Assembly (NCBI GenBank): GCA_963759375.1
Contig: CAVWYY010000006.1
Location: 620,001 to 684,000, forward strand
Direction of reading: 5' to 3'
From: DASSUW01 sp963759375
Lineage (GTDB): Bacteria; Actinomycetota; Thermoleophilia; Solirubrobacterales; Solirubrobacteraceae
Length of the DNA stretch: 64,000 nt
Positions 1 through 8,734 of the stretch are shown piece by piece. The notes under the pieces are model-generated. The model saw nothing but the letters and a program-made list of their open reading frames with translations. It was not told the origin of the DNA and ran no database searches. A program made the position numbers and the translations under genes. Within the stretch, counting starts at the first letter, position 1; the number at the start of each line of letters is the position of its first letter.

Positions 1-2
1 AG

Positions 3-2258
3 CCGATCGGTGAGCCGCACCTCGCGGGGCTGCCGGAGCTCGTCGTCCACGGACTCGACGACCTCGATGCGCGGGCGCTGCTCGAGGCGGTCGTGACCGG
101 CCCGATCGACGTGCGCGTGCGCGACCGGATCGTGGCCGAGACGCGCGGCAACCCCTTGGCGCTGCTCGAGCTCCCCCGTGGACGGACACCCGCCGAGCTG
201 GCAGGAGGGTTCGGGCTGAACGGCGCGCCGGCGCTGTCCGGCCGCATCGAGGAGAGCTTCCAGGAGCGCATGGCGGAGCTGCCACCGCCGACGCGGCTCC
301 TGCTCCTGGTCGCGGCAGCCGAGCCGGTGGGCGATCCGGTCCTGCTCTGGAAGGCGGCCGCCGCCTTGGGGATCGACCCGGGAGCAGCGGCGCCTGACGC
401 GGACTCGGGCCTGGTCGAGCTCGGCGCCCAGGTGAACTTCCGCCATCCGCTGGTGCGCTCCGCGCTGTACCGGGCGGCCTCGCCCGAGGAGCGCCGGCGT
501 GTCCACGGCGCGCTGGCCGACGCGACCGACGCCGACGTCGATCCCGACCGCCGCGCCTGGCACCGCGCGCAGGCGACGGCCGGGCTGGACGAGGACGTGG
601 CCGCCGAGCTCGAGCGCTCGGCCGGCCGGGCGCGAGCGCGCGGCGGCCTGGCGGCGGGCGCCGCCTTCCACGAACGCGCCGCCGAGCTGACGCCCGACCG
701 CCGGCGGCGCGCGCAGCGCGCGCTGGCCGCCGCGCAGAGCAAGAACCAGGCCGGCGCTCCCGACGCGGCGCTGCGCCTCCTGGGGATGGCCGAGGCCGGC
801 CCGCTGGGCGAGCTCGAGCAGGCGTGCGCGCAGCTGCTGCACGCGCAGATCACGTTCGCCGCGACCCGCGGCCGCGACGCTCCCCCGCTCCTGCTGGCCG
901 CCGCCAAGCGGCTGGAACCGCTCGACGCAGTGCTCGCGCGCGAGACCTACCTCGAGGCGTTCGCGGCCGCGCTCTCCGCCGATCGCCTGGTCAGCGGCGG
1001 CGATGCGCGCGAGGTCGCCGCAGCCGTCCTCGCCGCCGACTGGGGGCCCTCCACCCGCGCGTGTGACCTGCTGCTCGACGGGCTCGCGATCCTTACCTGC
1101 GACGGCTACGCCGCGGGGGCGCCGGCACTGAAACACGCGTTGCGCGTGTTCCGGGACGAGGCGATGTCCGAGGAGGAGGAGCTGCGCTGGCTCTGGCTGG
1201 CGTGTCACATCGGCCGGGCGCTGGGCGACGACGTGGCGTGGGACGAGCTCACCGCGCGCCAGGTGGAGCTGGCCCGCCGGGTCGGCGCGTTGTCCCTGCT
1301 GCCCGTCGCGCTCGACGACCGTTTCACCGTGGACCTGTTCGCCGGAAGGCTTGCGGTTGCCAGATCGATCGCCGCCGAGGCCGACGCGGTCGTCGGGGCC
1401 ACCGGCAGCCACCTGAGCCTGCGCGCCTCGATCTCCCTGGAGAACTGGGGCGGCCGCGACGCCGAGACGCTTCCGATGACCGAGGCGCGCCGGCAGGACG
1501 TGCTGCGCCGCGGTGAGGGGCTCTGGCTCAGGGCCGACGACTGGAGCATCGCGGTCCGCTACAACGGCCTCGGGCGCTACGACGAGGCGCTCGCCGCCGC
1601 CGAGCGCGCCGCCGCGGACCCGCGCGGGCTCGGCGTCGCCCCCTGGGTGCTGACCGACGTCATCGAGGCCGCCGTGCGCAGCGGCCACCCGGAGCGCGCC
1701 GCGGCCCCGCTCGAGCGGCTCGCCGTGATCGCCGAGGCCAACGGCACGGACTGGGCGCTCGGGGTCCACGCGCGCAGCCGCGCGCTGCTCAGCGAGGGAG
1801 AGACCGCCGAACGGCTGTACCGCGAGGCGATCGAGCGGCTCGCGCGCACCCGCGTGCGTGTGTCGGTCGCCCGCGTGCACCTCCTCTACGGCGAATGGCT
1901 GCGTCGCGAGAACCGCCGCGTCGACGCCCGCGAGCAGCTGCGCACCGCGCACACGATGCTCGCGGACATGGGCATGGAGGCGTTCGCCGACCGCGCCCGC
2001 CGGGAGCTGCTGGCGACGGGAGAGACCGTGCGCAAGCGCACTGTCGACACGCTCGACGACCTGACCCCGCAGGAGGGCCAGATCGCCAGGCTGGCGGCCG
2101 ACGGGCACACGAACCCCGAGATCGGCGCCCAGCTGTTCCTCAGCCCGCGCACGGTCGAGTGGCACCTGCGCAAGGTGTTCGGCAAGCTCGGGATCAGCTC
2201 ACGCCGGGAGCTCCGCTCGGCGCTACCGGGAGCCCACCTGGCGCCGGTGCCGGTCTAG
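3..2258 (+). CDS. LuxR-family ATPase-type transcriptional regulator, 5' end missing
   Basis: Cytoplasmic DNA-binding regulator of the large ATP-binding LuxR (LAL/MalT-like) group. The frame is open from the window edge, so the N-terminal P-loop ATPase domain lies outside the window; the first visible residues (HLAGLPELVVHGL) match the region after the ATPase core in this group. A long alpha-helical repeat middle follows. The last 70 residues form a LuxR helix-turn-helix (LTPQEGQIARLAADGHTN, then FLSPRTVEWHLRKVFGKLG). An ATG-like start at 93 would cut the protein inside a domain and is not credible. It resembles the complete paralogue starting at 27167. Targets are unknown; a shared element upstream of five nearby genes is a candidate (inference). 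Confidence 0.9.
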   Translation, partial: PIGEPHLAGLPELVVHGLDDLDARALLEAVVTGPIDVRVRDRIVAETRGNPLALLELPRGRTPAELAGGFGLNGAPALSGRIEESFQERMAELPPPTRLLLLVAAAEPVGDPVLLWKAAAALGIDPGAAAPDADSGLVELGAQVNFRHPLVRSALYRAASPEERRRVHGALADATDADVDPDRRAWHRAQATAGLDEDVAAELERSAGRARARGGLAAGAAFHERAAELTPDRRRRAQRALAAAQSKNQAGAPDAALRLLGMAEAGPLGELEQACAQLLHAQITFAATRGRDAPPLLLAAAKRLEPLDAVLARETYLEAFAAALSADRLVSGGDAREVAAAVLAADWGPSTRACDLLLDGLAILTCDGYAAGAPALKHALRVFRDEAMSEEEELRWLWLACHIGRALGDDVAWDELTARQVELARRVGALSLLPVALDDRFTVDLFAGRLAVARSIAAEADAVVGATGSHLSLRASISLENWGGRDAETLPMTEARRQDVLRRGEGLWLRADDWSIAVRYNGLGRYDEALAAAERAAADPRGLGVAPWVLTDVIEAAVRSGHPERAAAPLERLAVIAEANGTDWALGVHARSRALLSEGETAERLYREAIERLARTRVRVSVARVHLLYGEWLRRENRRVDAREQLRTAHTMLADMGMEAFADRARRELLATGETVRKRTVDTLDDLTPQEGQIARLAADGHTNPEIGAQLFLSPRTVEWHLRKVFGKLGISSRRELRSALPGAHLAPVPV

Positions 2259-2273
2259 GCAACCCGGGTCTGG

Positions 2274-2297
2274 ACCGGTGCCCCGACGGGCGCGATG
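2274..2297 (+). promoter_or_regulatory. Shared upstream element, copy 1
   Basis: Core CGGGCGCGAT preceded by ACCGGTG-type sequence, 55 bp before the hydratase start. It matches four other copies upstream of genes at 4829(-), 4998, 6608 and 10809. This is the weakest match in the left half. Operator or promoter role is inferred from recurrence and position only. Confidence 0.5.
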
Positions 2298-2351
2298 GGC
2301 GCGCTCAGCGGGGACGCTGAAGGCACACGTTCTCCAAACCCGGAGGTCCTG

Positions 2352-3185
2352 ATGAGCAGCTCGCAGTTGAGCGTCGACCGCCCCAGCCCCGGCCACTGGC
2401 ACGTGACGTTCGATCACGCGCCGATCAACACGATCACCGCGACCACGGTCGCCGAGCTCTCCGAGCTCGTCGGCCGCATCGAACAGGATCCGGACCTCAG
2501 GGTCGTCGTCTTCGCCAGCGCCAACCCGGACTACTTCCTGGCCCACTACGACATCGAGAACGACCCGGCCAAGACCGCAGCGCTGGGCGTCGGCCCGACC
2601 GGCATGCCGGCCTGGACCGACGTGCTCCTGCGTCTCTCGCGTGCGCCGGTGGTGAGCATTGCGGCGATCCGCGGGCGCGCCCGCGGCGCGGGAAGCGAGT
2701 TCGTCCTGGCCACCGACCTGCGCTTCGCCTCCCGCGAGAACACCCTGCTCGGCCAGTTCGAGGTCGGGATCGGCGTCGTCCCCGGCGGCGCTCCGATGGC
2801 CCGGCTCGCCCGCCTCGTCGGTCGCGGCCGTGCGCTGGAGATCCTCCTGGTCGCCGATGACCTCGACGGCGCGCGCGCCGAGCAGTACGGGTACGTCAAC
2901 CGCGCGATCCCCGACGCCCGGCTCGACGCCGAGGTCGAGGCGATGGCCTCCCGACTCGCCCGCTTCGACCGCGACGCGATCGCGCGCACGAAGTCCTACG
3001 TCGACCAGGTCACGATGCCCGCCGACAGCGAGCTCACGGGCCCGCTCGCCGACTTCCGCGAGCTGTTCTCGCGCCCGGCACAGCAGGCGCAGTGGGCGCG
3101 ACTCCAACAGCTCGGGCTCAACACCGACAGCGACCTCGAACGGTCGCTCGGGCGCCGCGTCGTCGAATCACTGCCCGACAACTGA
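2352..3185 (+). CDS. Enoyl-CoA hydratase/isomerase family protein
   Basis: Crotonase-fold enzyme of 277 residues, probably acting on acyl-CoA thioesters in the cytoplasm. The oxyanion-hole segment IRGRARGAGSEF (residues about 107-117) and the following FEVGIGVVPGGAPMARLARL segment are typical of the family. The exact reaction cannot be read from the sequence. The start is ATG 2352 because GGAGG lies at 2342-2346; a longer frame from 2295 lacks a ribosome site. The 3' end overlaps the convergent MFS gene by 18 bp. A shared regulatory element lies 55 bp upstream. Confidence 0.88.
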   Translation: MSSSQLSVDRPSPGHWHVTFDHAPINTITATTVAELSELVGRIEQDPDLRVVVFASANPDYFLAHYDIENDPAKTAALGVGPTGMPAWTDVLLRLSRAPVVSIAAIRGRARGAGSEFVLATDLRFASRENTLLGQFEVGIGVVPGGAPMARLARLVGRGRALEILLVADDLDGARAEQYGYVNRAIPDARLDAEVEAMASRLARFDRDAIARTKSYVDQVTMPADSELTGPLADFRELFSRPAQQAQWARLQQLGLNTDSDLERSLGRRVVESLPDN

Positions 3186-4829
3186 GTGATCCAACGTCGG
3201 TAGGCGGCGGCGCTCGACCTGCTCCGCCTGGCGCTCGGCGCGGCGGATGAGCTCATCGAAGTCGACACGCGCGCCATCTCCGACGCCGGACCGCAGCGCG
3301 TTCCACATCTCGATCTTGCTGCTGATCGCCCCCTGGAGCGATTCGAGCTCGACCGAGCGGCTCAGCGGCAGGTGGGCGGTGAGCCGGGCCTGGTCGATCC
3401 TGAGGCGCTTGGGACGAACTCCGAGCCTGCGCATCACCCGCACGAGGATCTCCCGGTCCTCCTCGAGCTCCCAGCTGAGCACTTCCATGAACGCGCGGAG
3501 CGGCGTGCCCTCGTTCTCCGTGATGGCCCGCTTGGCCAACTCGACGGCGCGCGTCTGGGTGGCGAGTTGGTCGTTGAGGATCTGTGTCGGGCGCCGGACC
3601 AGGTACGGGGCGGCGGCGAGAATCCCTAGGCCGACGGCCGCCGCGAAGATCAGCAGCGTCACGCGAGGACTCAGGTACTGCAGCGCCACGCCCGCGCCGA
3701 GGACGGGGAGCGAGACGCCGACGTAGCCGGCCGTGAAGTAGGTCGCCAGCGCGCCGGCGCGGTCCGCTCCGCTCGCCGTGGAGATGACGACGCTCAGGCT
3801 GCCGCGGATGATCGCGCCCTGGCCCACGCCGGCGACCGCGCCGCCGATCAGGAACAGCGCCAGGCTCGCGGGCGAGGTCCACGCCGATACGACGAGGATG
3901 ATCAACCCGACGAGCAGCGGCACGAGCCCGGCCGCGATCAGCCGGTGGGCGGGCCAGCGCGTGGTCGTCGTCTGCACGAACACGCCGGCGCCGAAGTTCA
4001 GGAAGATCACCAAGCCGGCCAGGACCGCCGACGGGTGGTGCAGCGACCCGGCCAGGAGTGTGCCGGCGAGTCCGGCGAGCAACCCGCCGACGGCGAACGT
4101 CAGGAACGCGCCGGTGCTCGCCGCGAGGAACTGCGCGCGCGCCTGCGCGGGGGCCCGCAGCCGCTGCGGCCGGTAGCTCGGGCGGGGCCGCACCGGCTCG
4201 TGGCCCTCGGGTGAGCCGGCGACGACGGCGACCGCCGCGATCAGCGCGGCCAGCAGTACCACGAAGGTGAGGGTGAGGCCGCCGGGGACGTACTGGGCGA
4301 GGACGCCGGCCACCAGCGGTCCGAGGGCGAGTCCCCCCACGTTGGCGATCGTCGCGACGATGCCTGACCGGCGGCTCGGCGTGCCGTCGGCGTCGGCGTC
4401 CAGATCGGCGATGTAGGCCGTCGCGGTGGCGACGCTGGCGCCGAGCGCAACGCCCGTCAGCAGGCGCGCCACGAGCAGGCCGGGGAGCGATGTCCACACG
4501 AGGAAGACGATCGCCGCGGCGGCCGCGGTGAGCAGGCCCGGGATCAGCACGGCCCGCCGGCCGTAGGCGTCCGAGACATGGCCCGCGAGCAGCAGGCTCG
4601 CGACGACGCCGACCGCGTAGACGGCGTAGACGATCGTGAGCGTGATCGGCGACAGGTGCTCGCGCTGCTCGTAGAGCCCGTAGAGCGCGCTCGGAGCGGT
4701 GGCGAACGCCGTCAAGGCGAGGAACGCGAACGCGACGGCCCAGAAGCCCTCCCGGCGGGACAGTCTCGGGAGCGGGAAGGTGCGTGCGCGTCGAGGAGAA
4801 AGCGTGGATGCGTGTGCGATCGAGTTCAT
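3168..4829 (-). CDS. MFS transporter with C-terminal soluble helical domain
   Basis: Inner-membrane major facilitator protein of 553 residues. About twelve hydrophobic helices occupy residues 25-400, with the MFS signature GHVSDAYGRRAVL after helix 2. The substrate is unknown; drug or metabolite efflux is the usual role of this group. After the last helix come about 150 hydrophilic residues starting NDQLATQTRAVELAKRAI and continuing with a charged helical segment (ELEEDREILVRVMRRLGVRP). This resembles a small stand-alone actinobacterial helical, ferritin-like hypothetical family, so the gene appears to be a fusion (inference). The start MNSIAHAS was chosen because upstream sequence is shared with the divergent promoter region. 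It is divergent from the gene at 4998. Confidence 0.85.
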   Translation of the reverse strand: MNSIAHASTLSPRRARTFPLPRLSRREGFWAVAFAFLALTAFATAPSALYGLYEQREHLSPITLTIVYAVYAVGVVASLLLAGHVSDAYGRRAVLIPGLLTAAAAAIVFLVWTSLPGLLVARLLTGVALGASVATATAYIADLDADADGTPSRRSGIVATIANVGGLALGPLVAGVLAQYVPGGLTLTFVVLLAALIAAVAVVAGSPEGHEPVRPRPSYRPQRLRAPAQARAQFLAASTGAFLTFAVGGLLAGLAGTLLAGSLHHPSAVLAGLVIFLNFGAGVFVQTTTTRWPAHRLIAAGLVPLLVGLIILVVSAWTSPASLALFLIGGAVAGVGQGAIIRGSLSVVISTASGADRAGALATYFTAGYVGVSLPVLGAGVALQYLSPRVTLLIFAAAVGLGILAAAPYLVRRPTQILNDQLATQTRAVELAKRAITENEGTPLRAFMEVLSWELEEDREILVRVMRRLGVRPKRLRIDQARLTAHLPLSRSVELESLQGAISSKIEMWNALRSGVGDGARVDFDELIRRAERQAEQVERRRLPTLDHSVVGQ

Positions 4830-4854
4830 GCGGCAAGCGTGCGCGACGGGCGCC

Positions 4855-4882
4855 GCGATCGCGCCAGGGCATCTCCCTGGCG
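4855..4882 (-). promoter_or_regulatory. Shared upstream element, copy 2, with perfect inverted repeat
   Basis: On the minus strand it reads GCCAGGGAGATGCC followed by CTGGCGCGAT, matching the other copies. It contains GCGCCAGGG and CCCTGGCGC arms of 9 bp around a 5-bp centre (4861-4883). It lies 28 bp upstream of the MFS start. Role inferred. Confidence 0.5.
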
Positions 4883-4913
4883 CGCGTTCCCGGGGATGGC
4901 ACCCGCAGTGCAG

Positions 4914-4938
4914 ACCAGGGTGTTTCCCGGGCGCGATG
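4914..4938 (+). promoter_or_regulatory. Shared upstream element, copy 3
   Basis: ACCAGGGTGTTTCC followed by CGGGCGCGAT, 60 bp before the ATG at 4998. Together with copy 2 it places two copies back to back in the divergent promoter region between the MFS and phosphoribosyltransferase genes. Confidence 0.55.
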
Positions 4939-4997
4939 TGCGGGCGGGAAGAGCAGCCTTGACGGCACACCTCGCCACGTCCGTCAAGGAGATCCCG

Positions 4998-5687
4998 ATG
5001 AGCACGTTCCTGAGCCAGCCGTTCACTCACCTCCAGACTTCTGACCGCTCGCTCGCCATCCGCCTGGCTACCGCTCCCGGGCTGGTCCGCGCCGGCGCCG
5101 GTAGCTGGGACGACGACCGGACGCCCATCAAGCCGCTCTCGATGGAGAGCGCCTACGCGGATCCCATGCTGCTGCGGGATCTCGGAGCCCGAGGCGCTCG
5201 ATACGCGGAGGACCTCGGCGTCGACGTCATCGTCGGCGCGGAGACCGCAGGCGTCCCGCTGGCCGCTTCGATCGCCCTGGAGGGCGGGATGCCGTTCGCG
5301 TTCGTCCGCAAGCCCGGGTATCGCGGTCACGAGATCGACGAGCCGCCGGTCCGAGGGGCGGACGTCGCGGGCCGGCGGGTGCTCTTCGTGGACGACGCGA
5401 TCTCGAGCGGCAGGTCCGTCGAGCGCTTCACGGCCGCCCTGGCCCTTGCCGGCGCCGAGGTCGTCGGCGTGTTCGTCCTCGTCGACATGCGCGAGGTCGC
5501 GGGCACCGTGACGAGCGTGGCCGCCGCGCTCCCCACCGAGTCGGTGAGCACGTACCTGCAGGTCCTCTCCGACGCCGCGGCCGACGGCGTCCTCGATCCC
5601 GCCGTCCACGCGCTCAGCGTCGACGCGATCATCAACCGCTGGACCGACGAGGACCCGCGCTGGGCTCTCCTTCCCGCAGCGGCGTGA
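4998..5687 (+). CDS. Phosphoribosyltransferase, orotate PRTase-like
   Basis: Cytoplasmic type I phosphoribosyltransferase of 229 residues. The PRPP-binding loop is VLFVDDAISSGRS (around residue 130), preceded by the strand VIVGAETAGVPLAASIAL that forms the other half of the active site. These enzymes move phosphoribose from PRPP to a base. The protein resembles orotate phosphoribosyltransferases, but no pyrimidine genes are nearby, so the substrate is open. Start ATG 4998 follows AAGGAG at 4986-4991. The 3' end overlaps the convergent hydrolase by 56 bp. A shared element lies 60 bp upstream. Confidence 0.85.
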   Translation: MSTFLSQPFTHLQTSDRSLAIRLATAPGLVRAGAGSWDDDRTPIKPLSMESAYADPMLLRDLGARGARYAEDLGVDVIVGAETAGVPLAASIALEGGMPFAFVRKPGYRGHEIDEPPVRGADVAGRRVLFVDDAISSGRSVERFTAALALAGAEVVGVFVLVDMREVAGTVTSVAAALPTESVSTYLQVLSDAAADGVLDPAVHALSVDAIINRWTDEDPRWALLPAAA

Positions 5688-6495
5688 TCGCGTCGAGGAC
5701 GATCGCGGCGTACTCCGCCGGCGCCTCCTCCCAGACGAAGTGGCCGGCATCGATGATCGCCAGCCGGCTGTCGGGCAGCCGCTCGTCGAGGAACTCGGCG
5801 TTGGCGAGCGGGACCACGGGGTCGTGGCGGCCGTTGATGATCGTGACCGGCGTCGCGATCTGCGGCAGCAGCTCGGCAAGCTCGGGCAGCTCCTCGGGAT
5901 ACCTGCGCACGTAGCGCATGGACTCGACGAACCGGTCGCCGTCGTAGCAGTCGAGGTAGTCCGCGCGGACGTCATCCGGCACCCCGCCCGCGATCGTGTC
6001 CACCGCCACATTGACGATCGCGCGCGGGTCCATCCTGCGGTACTTGTCCAGGTCAGGGTCGAGCACCCAGGACGCCAACGGCTCACCGAGCTCGAGCGGC
6101 ACGGCAGCTCCGCCCGTCCCGACGATCACGCTCGCGATCCGCTCCGGATACGCCGCCGCCGCGAACAGCGCGGCCGACGTGCCCACGTCCGGCGCGACGA
6201 TGTGCGGCCTGCCCAGTTCGGCCTCGGCGATGAGCCGGCCCAGGAACTCGCCCATCGCCCGCGGGGACAGGAGGTCGGCCCGGCGCTCTGACGCGCCGAA
6301 GCCGGGCAGGTCGATGGCGAAGAGATGCGCGTGCTCTGCCAGCGTCGACCACATCGGGGCGAACGCGTAAACGCTCTCGGGCCAAGGACTCGTGAGCACG
6401 ACCGTCCGTTCGTGCGGACCGTCGCTCTCGGCATAGCGGATCCGGACGCCGTCAACCGTCCGGAACTGTGGCTTTATGACCTCGACAGAAGACAT
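5632..6495 (-). CDS. Alpha/beta hydrolase
   Basis: Alpha/beta-hydrolase fold enzyme of 287 residues. The HGxP-like oxyanion region is replaced by TSPWPESVYAF; the strand-helix LFAIDLPGFGASERR follows. The nucleophile elbow position reads IVAPDVGTSAALFAAA, so the nucleophile may be Asp in VAPDVGTS, as in haloalkane-dehalogenase or epoxide-hydrolase types. The late Asp is in NGRHDPVVP and the catalytic His in DAGHFVWEE. Substrate unknown. The start MSSVEVIK (6495) is preferred over an Arg-rich extension to 6531. The last 18 codons run antisense to the 3' end of the phosphoribosyltransferase. Confidence 0.85.
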   Translation of the reverse strand: MSSVEVIKPQFRTVDGVRIRYAESDGPHERTVVLTSPWPESVYAFAPMWSTLAEHAHLFAIDLPGFGASERRADLLSPRAMGEFLGRLIAEAELGRPHIVAPDVGTSAALFAAAAYPERIASVIVGTGGAAVPLELGEPLASWVLDPDLDKYRRMDPRAIVNVAVDTIAGGVPDDVRADYLDCYDGDRFVESMRYVRRYPEELPELAELLPQIATPVTIINGRHDPVVPLANAEFLDERLPDSRLAIIDAGHFVWEEAPAEYAAIVLDAITPLREGEPSAGPRRSSG

Positions 6496-6550
6496 GCACG
6501 GCAGCCTCCGCGGTCGTGCCGTCCTTCGCACCCGTGGACCCCCGGGCCGC

Positions 6551-6575
6551 GCCAGGGATTTTCACGGGCGCGATC
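6551..6575 (+). promoter_or_regulatory. Shared upstream element, copy 4
   Basis: GCCAGGGATTTTCA followed by CGGGCGCGAT, between the divergent hydrolase (start 6495) and the LOG-like gene (start 6608), 33 bp before the latter. Same arrangement as the copies at 4914 and 10727. Confidence 0.55.
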
Positions 6576-6607
6576 GCCGGGTGCCGAGACGGGGCAGAAG
6601 ATCGGCA

Positions 6608-7609
6608 ATGTCGTCCTCACTGTCAGGCGCGAGGCGTAGCGTCAGCGATGCCATGGACGCGATCACGTCATCGATGACCCGCGAGGAGATCGCCGCGGTT
6701 CTGGGCGGTGACAGGCTGTACTCGGCGGGCCGTGACCGCCTCTACACGGTCGAAGAGCTCATGACCGGCTACCGGTCGGACGCGCCGATGCAGAGCCTCG
6801 ACGCCCGCCTCGCCGCTCACGTCAAGGCGGCCGGCGTCCCGCCCGCCGATGTCACCGAGGCGATCGCCCAGGTCGTTCACGACCAGGGCGTCGACCACGC
6901 CTTGCGCGTCTTCGTCGCGGCCTCCGTCGCCGACGGACGGCACATCGCCGGCGTCATGGGCGGGGCCTCGACACCGAGAGATGCACCCGCGTACCGGCTC
7001 GCCGCTCAGACCGCGAAAGCGCTGAGCGAGGCCGGGTTCCTCGTGGCCACCGGCGGGGGCCTGGGAATCATGGAGGCGGGCAACCTGGGCGCCTATTTCG
7101 CGGGGCGCCCGGACGACGAGCTCGACGCCGCCATCGATGAGCTCGGACGCTGCCCGACCTACTGGGAGCACGAAGCCGAGTACGTCGATACGGCGCGCGA
7201 GGTCGCCGCCCGGCGGCCCTCCGGCGCGCCGAGCCTTGCCGTCGCCACCTGGCGCTACGACGGCGAGCCGATCAGCCAGTTCGCCACCCACATCGCCAAG
7301 CTCTTCCAGAACTCGGTTCGCGAGGACGGCCTCCTCAGCATCGCCGACGCCGGAGTGGCCTACTTCGACGGCAGCTTCGGCACGCTGCAGGAGATCTTCC
7401 AGGACCTCGCCCAGAACGGCTCGGCCGCGGCGACCGAGCAGGCCGCCATGGTCTTCGTCGACACCGCCGCCTACGGCCGGCCCGGATCGCCCTTCCACCT
7501 CGCTCGCGCCCGGGCCGCCCGCGCCGAAGCGCCATTCGATGACCTCGTCACCGTCGCCGACTCCCCTGACGCGGTAGTGGCGGCCATCAGGGCCGGGCGC
7601 GACCGATAG
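6608..7609 (+). CDS. LOG-family-like Rossmann-fold protein
   Basis: Protein of 333 residues with a nucleotide-binding Rossmann fold of the LOG/lysine-decarboxylase-like group. The first signature GGGLGIMEAGNLGA is intact. The second, normally PGGxGTxxE, reads DGSFGTLQE, keeping the GT and Glu but not the Pro-Gly-Gly. Classical LOG proteins hydrolyse cytokinin riboside monophosphates; this protein is longer, with about 100 extra N-terminal residues, so its substrate may differ. The start is ATG 6608; ATG 6653 is a possible alternative. A strong hairpin follows the stop. Confidence 0.82.
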   Translation: MSSSLSGARRSVSDAMDAITSSMTREEIAAVLGGDRLYSAGRDRLYTVEELMTGYRSDAPMQSLDARLAAHVKAAGVPPADVTEAIAQVVHDQGVDHALRVFVAASVADGRHIAGVMGGASTPRDAPAYRLAAQTAKALSEAGFLVATGGGLGIMEAGNLGAYFAGRPDDELDAAIDELGRCPTYWEHEAEYVDTAREVAARRPSGAPSLAVATWRYDGEPISQFATHIAKLFQNSVREDGLLSIADAGVAYFDGSFGTLQEIFQDLAQNGSAAATEQAAMVFVDTAAYGRPGSPFHLARARAARAEAPFDDLVTVADSPDAVVAAIRAGRDR

Positions 7610-7610
7610 C

Positions 7611-7649
7611 TGCGTTCCGCTCGTCGCAGCCGTCACGAGCGCGAACGCA
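7611..7649 (+). terminator. Hairpin terminator after the LOG-like gene
   Basis: TGCGTTC-CGCTCGT pairs with ACGAGCG and GAACGCA, giving 14 paired bases with one bulged C and a 10-base loop, starting 2 bp after the stop at 7609. No T-run, as is common in high-GC actinobacteria. Confidence 0.7.
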
Positions 7650-7673
7650 CCGCGTTGTAACCTCGCTGACCTC

Positions 7674-7919
7674 ATGGAAGTCGCCGAGACCTCATACGTC
7701 GCGCTTCGTGCGCACCGCAGTCCCGAGACCGCCGCGTGGTGGGCCGAAGCCGGCAGGTGGTCCGGTTCGGTGCCGCCACCAGTCGCCGCGCTTCTCGCCG
7801 GCCGCACGCGGGTCGAACTCAGCGTCACCGAGGCGGACGCGGCCCTCGGCTGGGCCGCCACGCTGCCGACCTGGGCGGATGCCGACCCGAAGCCGCTGCA
7901 CGTCCACGCGCACGCGTGA
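7674..7919 (+). CDS. Hypothetical protein, 81 aa
   Basis: Short acidic protein with no recognised domain. Codon use is like that of the neighbours, with G or C in most third positions, which supports translation. There is no clear ribosome-binding site before ATG 7674. It lies between a terminator and the sigma-factor promoter, so it may be transcribed alone. It could be a lineage-specific protein; function unknown. Confidence 0.55.
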   Translation: MEVAETSYVALRAHRSPETAAWWAEAGRWSGSVPPPVAALLAGRTRVELSVTEADAALGWAATLPTWADADPKPLHVHAHA

Positions 7920-7938
7920 CGGGGCGGTTTCCGATTGT

Positions 7939-7966
7939 TTGACAGCTCTCGAATCGGCGGTACCGT
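7939..7966 (+). promoter_or_regulatory. Candidate sigma70-type promoter for the ECF sigma gene
   Basis: TTGACA at 7939-7944, 16-bp spacer, then TACCGT at 7961-7966, about 90 bp upstream of the sigma-factor GTG start. Seen by inspection only. Confidence 0.4.
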
Positions 7967-8056
7967 AGGTATCGATTGATGCGTACGGCCGTCCGCCGGC
8001 GCCCCCTCTCTCCCCAGCCCCCTCCCCACTCGCAGTTCCCCCATAGGAGCAACATC

Positions 8057-8584
8057 GTGTCCGCACTGCCACGCGGCGCGCACGTCTCGTCCCCCCTTGA
8101 CCGCTCGTTGGTCGAGCAGCACCTCGAAGCGCTGCTGCGTACGGCACGCGCACTGACCGGATCGCGGCACGACGCCGAGGATCTCGTCCAGGAGACGCTC
8201 GCACGCGTGCTGGCGCGACCACGAATCGTCCGCCGGCAGGACGATCCGCGGTATCTGATCCGCGCGCTGCGTAACACCTGGATCGACATGCAACGCGCGC
8301 GCAAGGCGCGCCCGCCGACAACCGGCGCGGAAGCGCTCGAGCGGATCGTGGATCGCGTCGGCGATCCGAGCGAGCTCGCGCTCGACGTGGGCGTGGTCCA
8401 CGGCGCCATTCGCGACCTCTCGCCGAAGCTGCGCGCCGCGATCGCGGCCGTCGACGTGCTCGGCCTGTCCTATCGCGAGGCGGCCCGCGCACTCGGGATC
8501 CGCCAAGGCACCCTGCAGAGCCGGCTCGCGCGCGCCCGTGCGCGAGTCACACTCGCGCTGTGTCCGGTCGAAGCGCCGACCTGA
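8057..8584 (+). CDS. RNA polymerase ECF-type sigma factor
   Basis: Sigma-70 family protein of 175 residues. Region 2 is visible as ARALTGSRHDAEDLVQETLA and region 4 as a helix-turn-helix, LSYREAARALGIRQGTLQSR. Such factors direct RNA polymerase to specific promoters, often under an anti-sigma factor; none is recognisable next to it. The start is GTG 8057, set 7 bp after AGGAG at 8045-8049; the frame is open further upstream from 7976, but that part is proline-rich and looks untranslated. Its target promoters are unknown. Confidence 0.88.
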   Translation: MSALPRGAHVSSPLDRSLVEQHLEALLRTARALTGSRHDAEDLVQETLARVLARPRIVRRQDDPRYLIRALRNTWIDMQRARKARPPTTGAEALERIVDRVGDPSELALDVGVVHGAIRDLSPKLRAAIAAVDVLGLSYREAARALGIRQGTLQSRLARARARVTLALCPVEAPT

Positions 8585-8734
8585 TCGCAGGGAACAACCG
8601 CCGCTCGCGGCCCGTCAGACCAGATAGCACCCGCCACCGTCAGGCCTCCTGCGGAAACGCCCGGCCGACGTCGCACCGAAAACGGAGCACCCGATGCAGC
8701 AGCGACTCGCAACGACACGACCCCTCCCAGGACC

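Noticed and set aside
2223..3107. 294-codon open frame on the minus strand
   Set aside because: Antisense to the enoyl-CoA hydratase; His/Arg/Gly-rich shadow composition.
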